Part shown: positions 37,135 through 48,345 of the stretch, one piece after another
Numbering within the stretch: position 1 is the first letter of the stretch
Layout: each line of letters begins with the position of its first letter
Assembly: GCF_964204645.1 (NCBI RefSeq)
Contig: NC_134033.1
Location: 372,001-436,000, forward strand
Direction of reading: 5' to 3'
Source of the DNA: Tubulanus polymorphus
Taxonomy: Eukaryota > Nemertea > Palaeonemertea > Tubulaniformes > Tubulanidae
Length of the DNA: 64,000 nt
Translations under genes and position numbers: made by a program
The notes under the pieces: generated by a model
Database searches by the model: none
Told to the model about the DNA's origin: nothing
The model's input: the letters and a program-made list of their open reading frames with translations, nothing else

Positions 37135-40100
37135 AACCCGGCAGTACGTGTTTAACATAACACATATTACTTAAACCTGTCATCGGTGCAGAGATTAGAA
37201 TACAGATCGACAGATCGCCATATCAACAAAAACTTAATCAGTTCTAATCAATATTCGCGCTCATGTCAAATTCAGTCCGTACCCTCAGTCCAATTCCGTA
37301 TTTATATGGTGGCGCTAGTGGTCAGGAATGTTCGCAATGACCCTAACGCACTTGTTGACTGCAGTAGTGTAATGAATAGTATGACTGATAACACGCGTAT
37401 TATTAGATATATCTCCATCAAGGACACTTGTCGCACTAGTTGATTTAATCATTTACAATCTAAACCTGTTTGAATCGCTCTAACTAAACCCCGAGTTTAT
37501 CATAGGAACTACGTAGCTGATTTTGTCCAAAAACTTTTCTTCCAAAATTGCTTGCGAACTTCTAAAAACTGGCTAAAGTTTCGAAATTGAGTTCGGTTCA
37601 GAGTTGAACGGACAAATCGTAGTGAATTTACGGGTTGGTCTCGAACCTTCCGGATAGTGTGCGTGTTAGTCTATCACAGCTATAGAGTATGAATTGATTG
37701 TTCTAATATAAAGCATTCACGTTTTAATTCTCTGCTCTCTCTCCGTCAGATTGGCTTCATCATACTCAAACTATGCGTGCAATTTACACATATCAGCTCT
37801 TTATATAAACATCTTCTATACTATACATGTACACCACTCTCCATCATATAGACTGACATAGTCTAAATCCCCCTATGACATCATCATCTCAATGTAGTCT
37901 ACAGACCTTTTTTCGTAAATATGACCGCCCCCTATTATATCGTTAAGGAAAATCACGATTAAGCTAACAATAACAGACCCGGCAGTTATAGAAATGAACT
38001 GATTACAGATTTGATTGCAGTTTACAAAAGTGACCCGGCCGATTAGGAGAAACAAGGTATCATTATCTAGCCCAGTATAAGGTCTGTACGCCTGATGATG
38101 GCTAATAGTGTTTAACCGAAAACGTTTGCTCAAAATATATAAACTCTTCTATTCAAGAATTTCTCATCTTTGACAGAAGCATTGTGGGATTTCTCTCGTC
38201 GTAGCCCAGTATAAGTCATAAGTTTAACGAAGCCCCGGATAGAAACTCGGGACGTGGACCCACTCACTCACTCGCTCGCTGAGTGTGGTGAGAACCGGTC
38301 CAATCCGTGTCTAAATCTATCAAACTAATGTAGCTAATTTGTATACAAGACGAATTCAATGGTTTTTGACGACGGTTTAAATGCTTCAGAGTAAAATCAG
38401 CCGGTTCTCCATCGGTTGCCATCTGCTTGGTGAATCCCGATAAACAATCAACCGGGCCACATTTTATATTTTAAAATTCACGATTTTATTGTAAACGATG
38501 AATTTTAAAAATATCGTGCGCGATTGCGTTTTTCAACAACGGGACCCGACAACAACTCGAGAATTAAATTCGATCCTATTCGACTGGTAGATTGTATCTC
38601 TATTAAACGCTGTTTACGTCGACAATACGTTCAACGCTATTTAAAACTAACTTGTTCGAACACGTGATTAAAACGAGTGCCATTATTGTCGTGACGTCAC
38701 ACACACACAGTAGCGGCGAAATACTAGAAATAACTATTAGAATTTTTTTTGTTGTTGCTTTTTCAACAAAACTTCTCTTTCGGAGAATGGAGTTTGAAAG
38801 ACGAACCGTAAGCGACTGATAACGAGTGTTTTGATAGGTTGGTGTTCGGTAGGCTCGCTATTAATGCCTACGCGAGCATGTAATACGCGACAAGAAACCC
38901 TTTTTATAAAAGTGCCCTCCATAAAAACGTTCGACAAAAAGCTTTAGAAACATTATAGGTTTTAGGAGTTCATAAAAGCGAATAGGGACTATTGTGACGA
39001 TGTCAGTTTTATAGCGAGTGTTCGGAGCCCTGTTTATATTCGCGAATAGAATTTTACAAGCACTTTACTTTACAATACGATATTCTATATGATATATGGG
39101 TTTTAGATATTTTAAGTTTCGCTCGTCGTAAAACGCTTGAAGCCAAACTTAGCTTTACATCAACTAAACAATTATTGATTAGTGATTATGGCTTTATGAG
39201 TACGGGGGGAGGGGGTGTTAGGTAGGTAGGTGTCAAGATCGTAAAATATTTTGTTTACATGAATTCAGTCTAGATATCATAAGGAACCAGTTGACACCTT
39301 CTAGTCGTCGTAGCGGGGGTTCCTCTTTGATCCCAAGTGATATCAAAATTTTTGAAAAATATCCTAAGTTGAATGTTTGCCTCTAATTCGACCCCTGGTA
39401 GGATACGATACGGTTATATATGATTATCGGATGTAGACTGGATTTATCAAAACTTATAAGGAATTTTGGTTCCGCTGAATTGTTCAAGAGTTGGAATCAT
39501 AATTTCATTTTTGTAAGTGAAATTCTGTAATCTATCGCAACCGATACAATCATCCATATTGCGATTCCGTTAAGACCTGTTACTAAAAAAAAATATTACT
39601 TGACGAATTCTTTATGCAAATATTTTGTCTAAATTAAAGTCGGACTTATGTTGACCCAACCAGTTCAATATAAATATAGGCCTGACTTACAGACCCCGCT
39701 GCACCGAATAACCCTGAACTTCTGTTAACTAGGTATATGTGTAATATATAATCCATTTCACGACTATTGACCAACACCGCCACCGCCGCGGTGGCAAATT
39801 AAACCTCAACAATGAATCGACGCTTACAAGTGTCGCGCAGCAACAACGGGGCTACTTCCGGTCAGTCGTAATTACCGACTCCTTTCTACAAATGATATCG
39901 GCGACCTTGAGATGAAATTTGCATATTCGAGGAGTTTCTGCGTTTATTCCCGAAATCAATTCAACCATTTCAGACATTTATTCATTAACCCGTGATGATA
40001 TTGAGTTTAGAGAGAGAGATTAAATTATCACACGTTGTCACGTGGTCAGTGTTTAGTACGGGTCCGTTAATTTCATTGTCCGTCCAAAAATATTATGACA

Positions 40101-41263
40101 TTTATTGTAAATGCAAAATAAGTGCCCGAATCTCACGCCCTCTTTTGGGGATTTGTCAAATCGTTACTTGATCTGGTAAATGATTGATTCATTAAGCCAT
40201 TTGTCTGGCAATAATCAGTGACGTAACTTCAAAAACATAGTGCCCGTGTCTAATCCCATCCGGGCTGGTAACGGGTGTTAGAGGCACCCCATGGTGTGTC
40301 TGGGCCCCCCCTAGGTGTGTTTGGGCCCCTTCGGTGAGTCTGGACCCCTAGGTGTGTCTGGGGCACCCCTGTGGTCAGTTGCTGTCACTGGCCAAGCAAA
40401 ATGGGCTGTAAATATCAAATTTTCATCATTGAATAATGCAGACAGTGATTTTGAGGTCTTCCATCTATGGATGTCATTTCAAAATTTGAATTTAGCGGAA
40501 AACAATTTTTGTTTGTGCGCAAAAGATTCGCAAATTTCAGCGTCATTTTGTAGTTTGCGACACTGGTTTTTGTATTCTAAAAACCAGCCGTCCAAATCGC
40601 CAGTAGAATCGGTGCGAATTCAATAAATAGATTCGAATTTGAAAATAACGGTCGACCTGCTGTTACCACGCGACAGGTCAAACGAGATGAAAAATGAAAT
40701 GCGGGACCCGAAACGGACAAAAGCCCGACCGATACGGTCCAAGAGGGAATAATAGTTCTCGGTGATACGGTCCAAGAGGGAACAATAGTTCTCGGTGATA
40801 CGGTCTACTCGAGGTCCATTCGAGGGGCGCCGCGAGAGTAACACGTTTTTTTTAACACGGTGATTTCACTCGTAAACGCGCTCTTTCAAACGCGTCCAAA
40901 ACTTTGTTCGAAGTCACGTCCGAACAGTAAGCAGCAGCCGGTCTGTGTGTGGCCCTCTGGACCATACGGCCCCTGGACCCCCCTACCGTCTGTAGAATCG
41001 CTAATACCGAACAGCCGTTGATTACGGTGCCCCGTGGCGCCCACATCTATATCCACCAGATGGAGCCACTTGACGCTATAGTCGTCGACAATACTCGATT
41101 TATCGATATTGAAAAGACGACCATCTGTGTGACTGGGGTTGGCTAAATTACTATTGTCAGTCCTGGGGTATCATACGGAGGATCTCACCAGGGGGCGACA
41201 CATACCACGACGTTTCACTTTCGTTGTTTTCATCGCTGCTCCGAGGAGGATTCACTATATCAG

Positions 41264-41705
41264 AGATTCCTCTCGGGATTCCCCTCTACAGAGATTCTGT
41301 CTCTACAGAGATTCTTCTCTCTACAGGGATTCTCTCTCTCTACAGGGATTCCCCTCTACGGGGATCCTCTTTCTACAGGGATTCCCCATCTACAGAGATT
41401 CCCCTCTACAGGGATTCCCCATCTACGGGGATCCCCTATACATGGATTCCTCTCTACAGAGATTCTCTCTCTACAGGGATTCCCCATCTACGGGGATCCC
41501 CTATACATGGATTCCTCTCTACAGAGATTCTCTTTCTACAGGGATTCCTCTCTACAGAGATTCTCTCTCTACAGGGATTCCTCTCTACAGAGATTCTCTC
41601 TCTACAGGGATTCCTCTCTACAGAGATTCTCTCTCTACAAGGATTGCTCTCTACAGAGATTCTCTCTCTACAAGGATTCCCTCTACACGGATTCCCCTCT
41701 ACATG
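41264..41705. repeat. 33-bp dimeric minisatellite
   Basis: Alternating half-units CCTCTCTACAGAGATT and CTCTCTCTACAGGGATT, about 13 dimers with variants. It keeps several frames open (YRDS/STGI/LQRF repeats), which I reject as coding. Confidence 0.95.
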
Positions 41706-41977
41706 CTGTTACAATGAGAACAGATTTATCGATTAATCATTCTTTACCAAATATGGACAGAACTAAACGGCCTATTTGAATATTTTATCAGCTGTTTATT
41801 TCGATACTTTATTCATTATCGAAAACAACGTTTTTTGTTTTGTGTTTTTGTATCAAAAGAACAATAATCGAATCGCATTTGTCAGTTCAGATTAGTTTGA
41901 ATAGATATCTGTATCGCGCGCTATTTGTCCAGATTTACTAAACTCAAATAACTAACTATGAATATTGCGTTGTTTAT

Positions 41978-42005
41978 GGCAGGCAGGCAGGCAGGCAGGC
42001 AGGCG
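41978..42005. repeat. (CAGG)n tetranucleotide repeat
   Basis: About six GGCA units. Confidence 0.9.
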
Positions 42006-42981
42006 GGAGCCTGTATGGGCCTGCAGGAGCCCGTAGGAGCCCCATGCTGCGTGGAATCAGAACCGATGATAAATCTGTTCACACAGAATTCAACAATCGT
42101 TTATGAAATGTTTTTTCTATTCTCGTGAACAAAAGACGTTTGCATTGTGTAACAAAATCGGAACAAATTGTATTTTATTAGAATGTAGAATCAGGTTGTT
42201 TATTCGCCGTTTTTTATAACTCATATTTATATCCGTTTTATTTGAATATTTGATATTTGCTGTTTTTTTCTATACAATTCGATGATATAGAGTCTTTTAT
42301 GTTGGGCAGATTTTTGAATCAGAGTTAGGTCGATTGAAAAAAACAATTACAATTCAACAACTGGATCTAGAATCAAATTAAAAGCAAGGTCGCGTTTCGC
42401 TCTTTGAAAATTCACGCGTAAAAACGAGAGAGCATTTCTACTCAACGTAGTTTGCGCCTAAAATTTCGATTAAGATTTTGATATTGCAAAATATTTTCAA
42501 GAATTTCAATCATATAAATAATCTTTTCAAATTCTATAAAGAATTCTGTAAACATGTTTCGCGGGAAGAATATAGAGAAATCTCTACCAGAAACCGAGTC
42601 GCCCCCTACCTCCCTCCCTCCACCCCTCAGCCCCCTTCCCTCCACACGATATGTCAGGAAATTAGCGGGACTCGAATGCGAGATATTTATGTTAATTTTT
42701 TATTCTATACCACCGCAGCAGCAGCAGCAGCAGCAGCATCGCCTAGGAAACGAAAATCAGTTACGATTTATATTCAAACAATTAATATAAATCAACAGGA
42801 AATAGTGATTGACAGACGAGCGACTGCGTGTAACGGGCACTGAGCGGGCACTGACTCTCACCGAGCTCCATATTTGAATATGAATTCATATTTCATTATT
42901 TATTCGCATTGATGACAGCAGCAGCAGCGATAGCGACACATGTCACCCCAACACTTACTGTGTACGTCTGATTATAGAACA

Positions 42982-42982
42982 G

Positions 42983-43065
<83 letters not shown>
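42982..43065. repeat. (ATT)n microsatellite, about 28 copies
   Basis: Uninterrupted ATT trinucleotides in the Zic intron. Confidence 0.97.
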
Positions 43066-45382
43066 GATAATTTCACGCTATGATGAACATATGAATTGAT
43101 TTCATTTATAATGAGGAAATGGACGATCGTGATTTTAACGGTTTTAAAGTATAAATTATTGAATTTAAAACGATTTATGAAATTCCGAATATCATATTTT
43201 TTCTGTGAACACAATTAAATTCTACAAATCGCGGGCAAAGTGTGTGATATTTCACTATCGAGGTTTAGAGACGCATCATACAGATAATAAACACTGATGT
43301 TCTATTATGAAATGTAATTTTGAAACCAAAAGAATTTCCTTGAATTCACAGATCGCAGAACGCGCGTGCGCGGTTCCGTAATCCTACCATCGTAATGTCC
43401 GACTAAGATGTATGATAAATGTATTTGTAATAATCTCCTTCGATTTCGCCCATTTCTCCTGAGCAAAAAAATATCTTTTCACCTTTCAATGAAATTATTA
43501 CAAAACGTTTGATAGTATTATGTAGCTATATCATTTTGAATTAGATATACCAATCTCAATATAGATGACCAGCTTCATTAGATATTTATATCGCTTAGAT
43601 ATACCAATCTCATTACGTTTATACATGTACACTAAAAATCCGCACTGAATGATATATCAATCTCAATACGGGTTTCTGATATATCGATATCATTGTGCTT
43701 ACAAATCTCATTAAATGTTTACCTATTATGAATATTTCCAGCTATATTTCGAGCTGACGAGTGCGCAATTTATATCTTAATATCTCAATATCTCGATACA
43801 AAAAAATCGAATCTCAATTTTTTATTTTGTCCGTGATATATTAATATGATTTTCTGAGAGTTTCTAATAAACAATCATCACATCGGAACCACCTGACATC
43901 ATCACCAGGTGCGCGTAGACGTGTGAGACACACGTGTGTGTCAAACGCGAACAAATATTTAATAAACTACAAGAGAACAAATAAAACATATTGAGAGTAG
44001 TTAACGATACATCCAACTATCATCGTCATCTTCATCGTCTGCTCGTATCGATCACAGCTCAGCGAGTATCGGTAAATATATCGCCTATTCAATCTCTGTT
44101 TGTTATCCTATCGGAAAAGGCGTCTAATATCGCAGCACTTTGACGTCCCCCCTCCGAGTGATAGTTCACGCGATCGCTGATTAAAAATCAAAATATCCGC
44201 GGCGCCCGGTGAATGTTAAATATCACTTTCGAGCGTTTTTTGAATTTTATTTCCCTCGTGAGTTGAAATGAAATACGGGACGAAATTGATCATTTTAATA
44301 TAGATTGATCAATCGCACTAGGAGCCATCCACTTCAATCGGAGCTAACCCACTTCAATCTCATCAATTCGCTGTGATTTTTAATTCGGGAATTGATTTCA
44401 TCGAATAACGACAAATATTTACCCAAAGTTTTCGAAAAGAGTTTCATAATATTTCAACGCGTGACGGCGTTAAAACTCGATCCTAATTTCACGAAAACGT
44501 TAAACATGAATTTAGTGTTTAATCGCTAATTGTTTCTTCATAGTTTCATCTTTTTACCGAGGCCGATAATTCAAACTAAACCATTTTAAGCTTAATTTGA
44601 ATCGTGATTTATCCGCACAGAAATCGTTTTAGGAATTTTATATTGTAACTTTAAAATCAGAGCCTAAACAGAGTCAAAATCGAATAACTAAATTTCATAA
44701 ATTCTCAAATATTTCTCGTCACTATTTTACGAAATCAAGTAACACAATATTTTCCTATTTTCCGGAATATTTCGATTCTATTTTTCGTTTGCTAAAGAGA
44801 GAAATATTAGCGAATTTCTGCTAGTATTCTATTGCGAATCAGTGCAAGCTCACTGAGACCCGGTCGGTGCGGGCCGGCGACCAAACGCGGTGCCTTACCC
44901 GGAACCCACTCAATCAGAAAATATTTTGACAACACGGCCGCACTCGAAATTAATAACCCAACTAATTAATTTCGTTAATTACTGGTAATTGTCGGGTTAG
45001 CGTCGCGGCGGACATCATTTGTCACCGGGCTAATTATAGGGTGCATAGCAACCTACGCGCACTTTCCTATCGCATTGTTGTAACTCGAAATAGAGGCCGT
45101 AGCCTCGGTCTGTTGTAGCCCGGTGTCCCCCTGTAGAGAACTAACAGATGCTGGACTTGCTGGAGGTCCGCAGGAATATACCTCCCTCCCTACCCAGAAC
45201 TCTCCCGCCGGCGGTCGCGCAGAGACAAACAACTAAAACCATTATTACTCAGAAACTCGGCACAAAAACATCAATCTCTCGATTCGGTTTGAAGTCGGAA
45301 AATTCTGTAATGAATTCTATAAATTCTGATTTTGCGAAACAGCAAATTTTTTCACGGTGATTTGATTCGCAAAATGTAATAA

Positions 45383-45613
45383 TTACTTCGAATTCGAGTT
45401 CGAATTCAATATTTCAATCTGATAATATAGCTGGGTTTTTGAGAGCACATCTGCCGAGGTTGGTATGCGATGGACTCGGGAGGGGGCCCCAGAACCGGCG
45501 ACACCATCAAAGCTATTGGCGTTACATGCTACATTAAACTGGTAGGGTCCACCTGGGAGCAAACCTTTCAAAATAAATCCCACTCGAAACTCGCAAAAAA
45601 TCTGTCGCACCAT
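45383..45613 (-). pseudogene. Antisense FN3-like fragment in the Zic intron
   Basis: On the minus strand, a 76-codon open segment contains GLLPGGPYQFNVACNANS followed by GSGAPS and a PTSAD-like end. This order is the typical C-terminal half of a fibronectin type III domain: GL-PGT-Y-F-V-A-N, then G-G--S, then a final strand ending in P/T. The N-terminal half (with its WxPP) is absent, so it is either a single exon of an FN3 protein, with a possible acceptor at TTTATTTTGAAAG just before GTTTGCTCC, or a decayed duplicate. No clear donor follows and no other FN3 piece was found nearby. The Zic gene runs on the opposite strand. Confidence 0.3.
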
Positions 45614-46504
45614 ATTTTCACTGATTGATACTATTGTTATCGGTGTTTAAGATAATCCGCTAATCCGATATAAAGTTTGTGATAATCCGTCAAATTCGTA
45701 GCCGATATTCTACCGGCTAATTGTGTCGCATTGTTTGTCAGCATCATCTCGTTTAGCTGCGGGAGATCTCGTATCGGGCGAGACTTTGCCCGCGAGCTAT
45801 GGATGAATGCGAAATGACCCCTCGGGATGATCAGTCGCTTACCGCAGGCTGTTTCTACACCCAGTCAAACACAAACAAAGCTTACATTTTGGAAGTTAGT
45901 TCCCGTTCGATATTTTTCGATTTTTATAAACTCAAAGCGGCGGCTTATGTCGCTACATTTTTACCGATAAAGTCGTCTTAATTTGTAATGTAATTCACTG
46001 TTAGTTTGATAAATCAGTATTCTTGGTAATTCTAGCTCGAGGAAATATTTTAGATTAATTTTTTTCAACTTCATATTATACAGGGTATTGGCCTATATTG
46101 CCGCTGAAAGCCTATATTTTACCAAATAGATAACAGGATCAATCCCTATTTCAAGATAGGAAAGCCTATATTCTGAATGGGTTTGACTGTACAGTATTTG
46201 ACGCTGTCTCGCTATGATACAGGTATTAAAATCCTACTTCTGCTGCCTGTACGGAACGGATACAGACCTCAGTATGAAACTATGCCAGCTATTCGGCCCA
46301 CCCTGAGATCCTGTTTGTCTAAGATGGTGATAATTTCTGATAATTCACTTACGAATGAATGTCGGTATGTGAATTGTTTGCCGGAATCGAATTTCTACCT
46401 AAGTTGACTCTAAAAACAATCCGCACACAGTTAGAGTGTACCCTGGCATGCGAACCGAGCACTTTTTCCCTTATTGACATTTTTTCATGTACTTCTAAAA
46501 CACA

Positions 46505-46870
46505 AAACACGTGTCGAATTTTATTTCTCACAATCCGCGGTTCGTTTTTTAATTTTAAAAATGCAAAACTTTTCATTTTGATATCTATAATTGTTTCACA
46601 GAAAATCTAAACATTTCACTGAAATGTCGATTAACTTTGCTGAAAGGTATTCAAATTGATAAAGTTAAAAAATCTTTTGGTTATTCCTGAGATTTCATTC
46701 CTCACAATCGGCGGTTCGTTTTTGAAATAAATCAGAAAATGCGAATTCCACACCGAAATATCGATAATTTAAAGAATCTTAACATTTCACTGAAATATCT
46801 ATAATTCTTTAGCCCTTGACTTATTTAGATTGATTACGTCTTAAAGCTTTTAGTTATTCCTGTAATTTCA
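46505..46870. repeat. Diverged direct duplication, about 190 bp
   Basis: Two consecutive blocks share CTCACAATC(C/G)GCGGTTCG at the start, AACATTTCACTGAAAT in the middle and GGTTATTCCTG(A)-like ends. They lie about 0.6-1 kb before Zic exon 2. Confidence 0.75.
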
Positions 46871-47463
46871 AACTATTTCGGTATTTTTTTTCTGCTGACT
46901 GTAAATTTTCTGACTGACGTTTGATGAGAAGTTTTGAGTAGATGTTGAGTGGAGTTTGCACAGACTAACAGGAAGTAAACAGCTCTCACGCTGAGTTAAC
47001 TGACAGGATATCACATGTTTTTTAAAGTTCACCTGCGCATGCGTGTACCGACGATGAACCGATTGACTAAATATATGTATATTAACATATACAAACATCC
47101 GGTCACGTGCTCTCATTTACATGCACGTTTGACGGTTAATAACGTATAAACTTTTTCATTGGCCACAATTGAGTTAATTTTGTTTAAACCAACAGGACAC
47201 TGGGAACTGATTCTTACAAACTATTAAAATAAATTATTTTAGAGCCCGGCACATCCCAGGTTTCTGATCCAAACAAATATTTCCATGATTCTATCGGTGG
47301 GGGGAAGTTCATAATTTCTTTAGGAAATTCCCTAAAATTTATTTTGGGCAAACAGTTCATTCATGAATTAAGATCTTGAATTTTTATTTCATTTTGTCTC
47401 AAACAAATTGACGATTTTTATACTTCAACTAATCCGTCGTATATTTATCTCGTATGATTTCAG

Positions 47464-48035
47464 GTGAAAAGCCGTTTAAATGTGAATTCGAAGGCTGCGA
47501 TCGTCGTTTCGCCAACAGTTCGGACAGGAAGAAACACATGCACGTTCACACGTCCGATAAACCCTATAATTGTAAAATCCGCGGCTGCGATAAAAGTTAC
47601 ACTCATCCCAGTTCGTTGCGTAAACATATGAAAGTCCACTGTAAATCTCCTCCTCCGTCGAATACAAACTACGACTCGTCATCCAGCGGGGACGAAGCGT
47701 CGTCGCCTATATCAGCTACGGCTCAATCACCACCTCCACCGACTAGTACGTCACTTCCGCCACCGTCGATGACGTCATCTCAGGCTGCCGCCGCGCAACA
47801 ATCGTCGACGGCGAATTCGCATAGTACGTCACATCCGGCCAATTTAAGCGAGTGGTATGTTTGTCAGAGTGCGGCGGGTATGCCAACGCCCCCTAGTAAC
47901 GATCATTCGCCGATCGGTTTGAACTCTCATCATCACCATCATCATCATCAGCTGATGAAATCGGAGATTTTAAGTCATCATCCTCATCATCCGACTCTAC
48001 ATCACCCGCATCCGGCTGCAGTAGCGCAATTCTGA
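47464..48035 (+). CDS. Zic: Zic transcription factor, coding exon 2 (residues 400-589)
   Basis: This is the terminal coding exon of the same Zic gene. The acceptor TTTCAG|GT at 47458-47465 completes the split glycine codon in phase. It encodes finger 4 (C406, C411, H424, H428) and finger 5 (C436, C441, H454, H458). Finger 5 has C-x4-C spacing ([19 protein letters not shown]), the form I recall for Drosophila Opa and other protostomes; vertebrate ZICs have C-x2-C. A Ser/Pro-rich tail follows (residues 459-525), then the conserved C-terminal motif LSEWYVCQ at 527-534. About 55 further residues include seven consecutive histidines (555-561) and a His/Pro-rich end. The stop is TGA at 48033-48035. 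The full protein is 589 residues, longer than typical vertebrate ZIC1-3 because of the N-terminal region and the tail beyond EWYV. Confidence 0.96.
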
Positions 48036-48345
48036 CTAGGACACAATAATAATAACAATCATCCGTCTGCTAATTATCATAAACATTCGTGAATCACAGC
48101 GACCTTGACCGCACGAACACGTGACTTCAGTCGTGTCGTATCGATCACTTCCGGTACGTGGTTCGACCTCGACCGCGGAAGGATATGTCAGAGTAATGTA
48201 TGTGTAAATAGATTTTTTGTGTAAATGTAAATTTTGTAAAAAGAGAGTAAAAAATATATAACATTGATAAAATTGTGGGGTTAAAGAAAAAGAGTATTTA
48301 ATATTTTAGAAGCGCGAACATGTTAAATAAAGTCTAGAATAGGAA
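48036..48345 (+). terminator. Zic: Zic 3' UTR with candidate poly(A) signal
   Basis: Downstream of the Zic stop, the first canonical AATAAA hexamer is at 48326-48331, inside an AT-rich stretch. If used, the 3' UTR would be about 310 bases. The interval has no ORF of note. Alternative, more distal poly(A) sites are possible. Confidence 0.5.

Larger units (their letters stand above)
26388..47463 (+). other. Zic: Zic intron (about 21.1 kb)
   Basis: This single phase-1 intron lies between the finger 3 and finger 4 coding exons, with a GTAGGA donor and a TTTCAG acceptor. Its position in the HTG/EKPF linker matches what I recall as the conserved Zic intron of bilaterians. About 27,100-35,400 is mostly AT-rich unique sequence with no convincing exon on either strand. 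A diverged roughly 120-bp direct repeat occurs near 36,540-36,850. Listed separately are a palindromic element near 26,950-27,095, minisatellites, a CTG tract, a small secreted-peptide-like ORF and an antisense FN3-like fragment. Such a large intron in a developmental regulator commonly holds enhancers, but none can be named from sequence alone. Confidence 0.93.

Noticed and set aside
41139-41779. Overlapping ORFs of up to 192 codons with YRDS/LQRF repeats
   Set aside because: Three overlapping frames on one strand are open only because the 33-bp minisatellite lacks stops.
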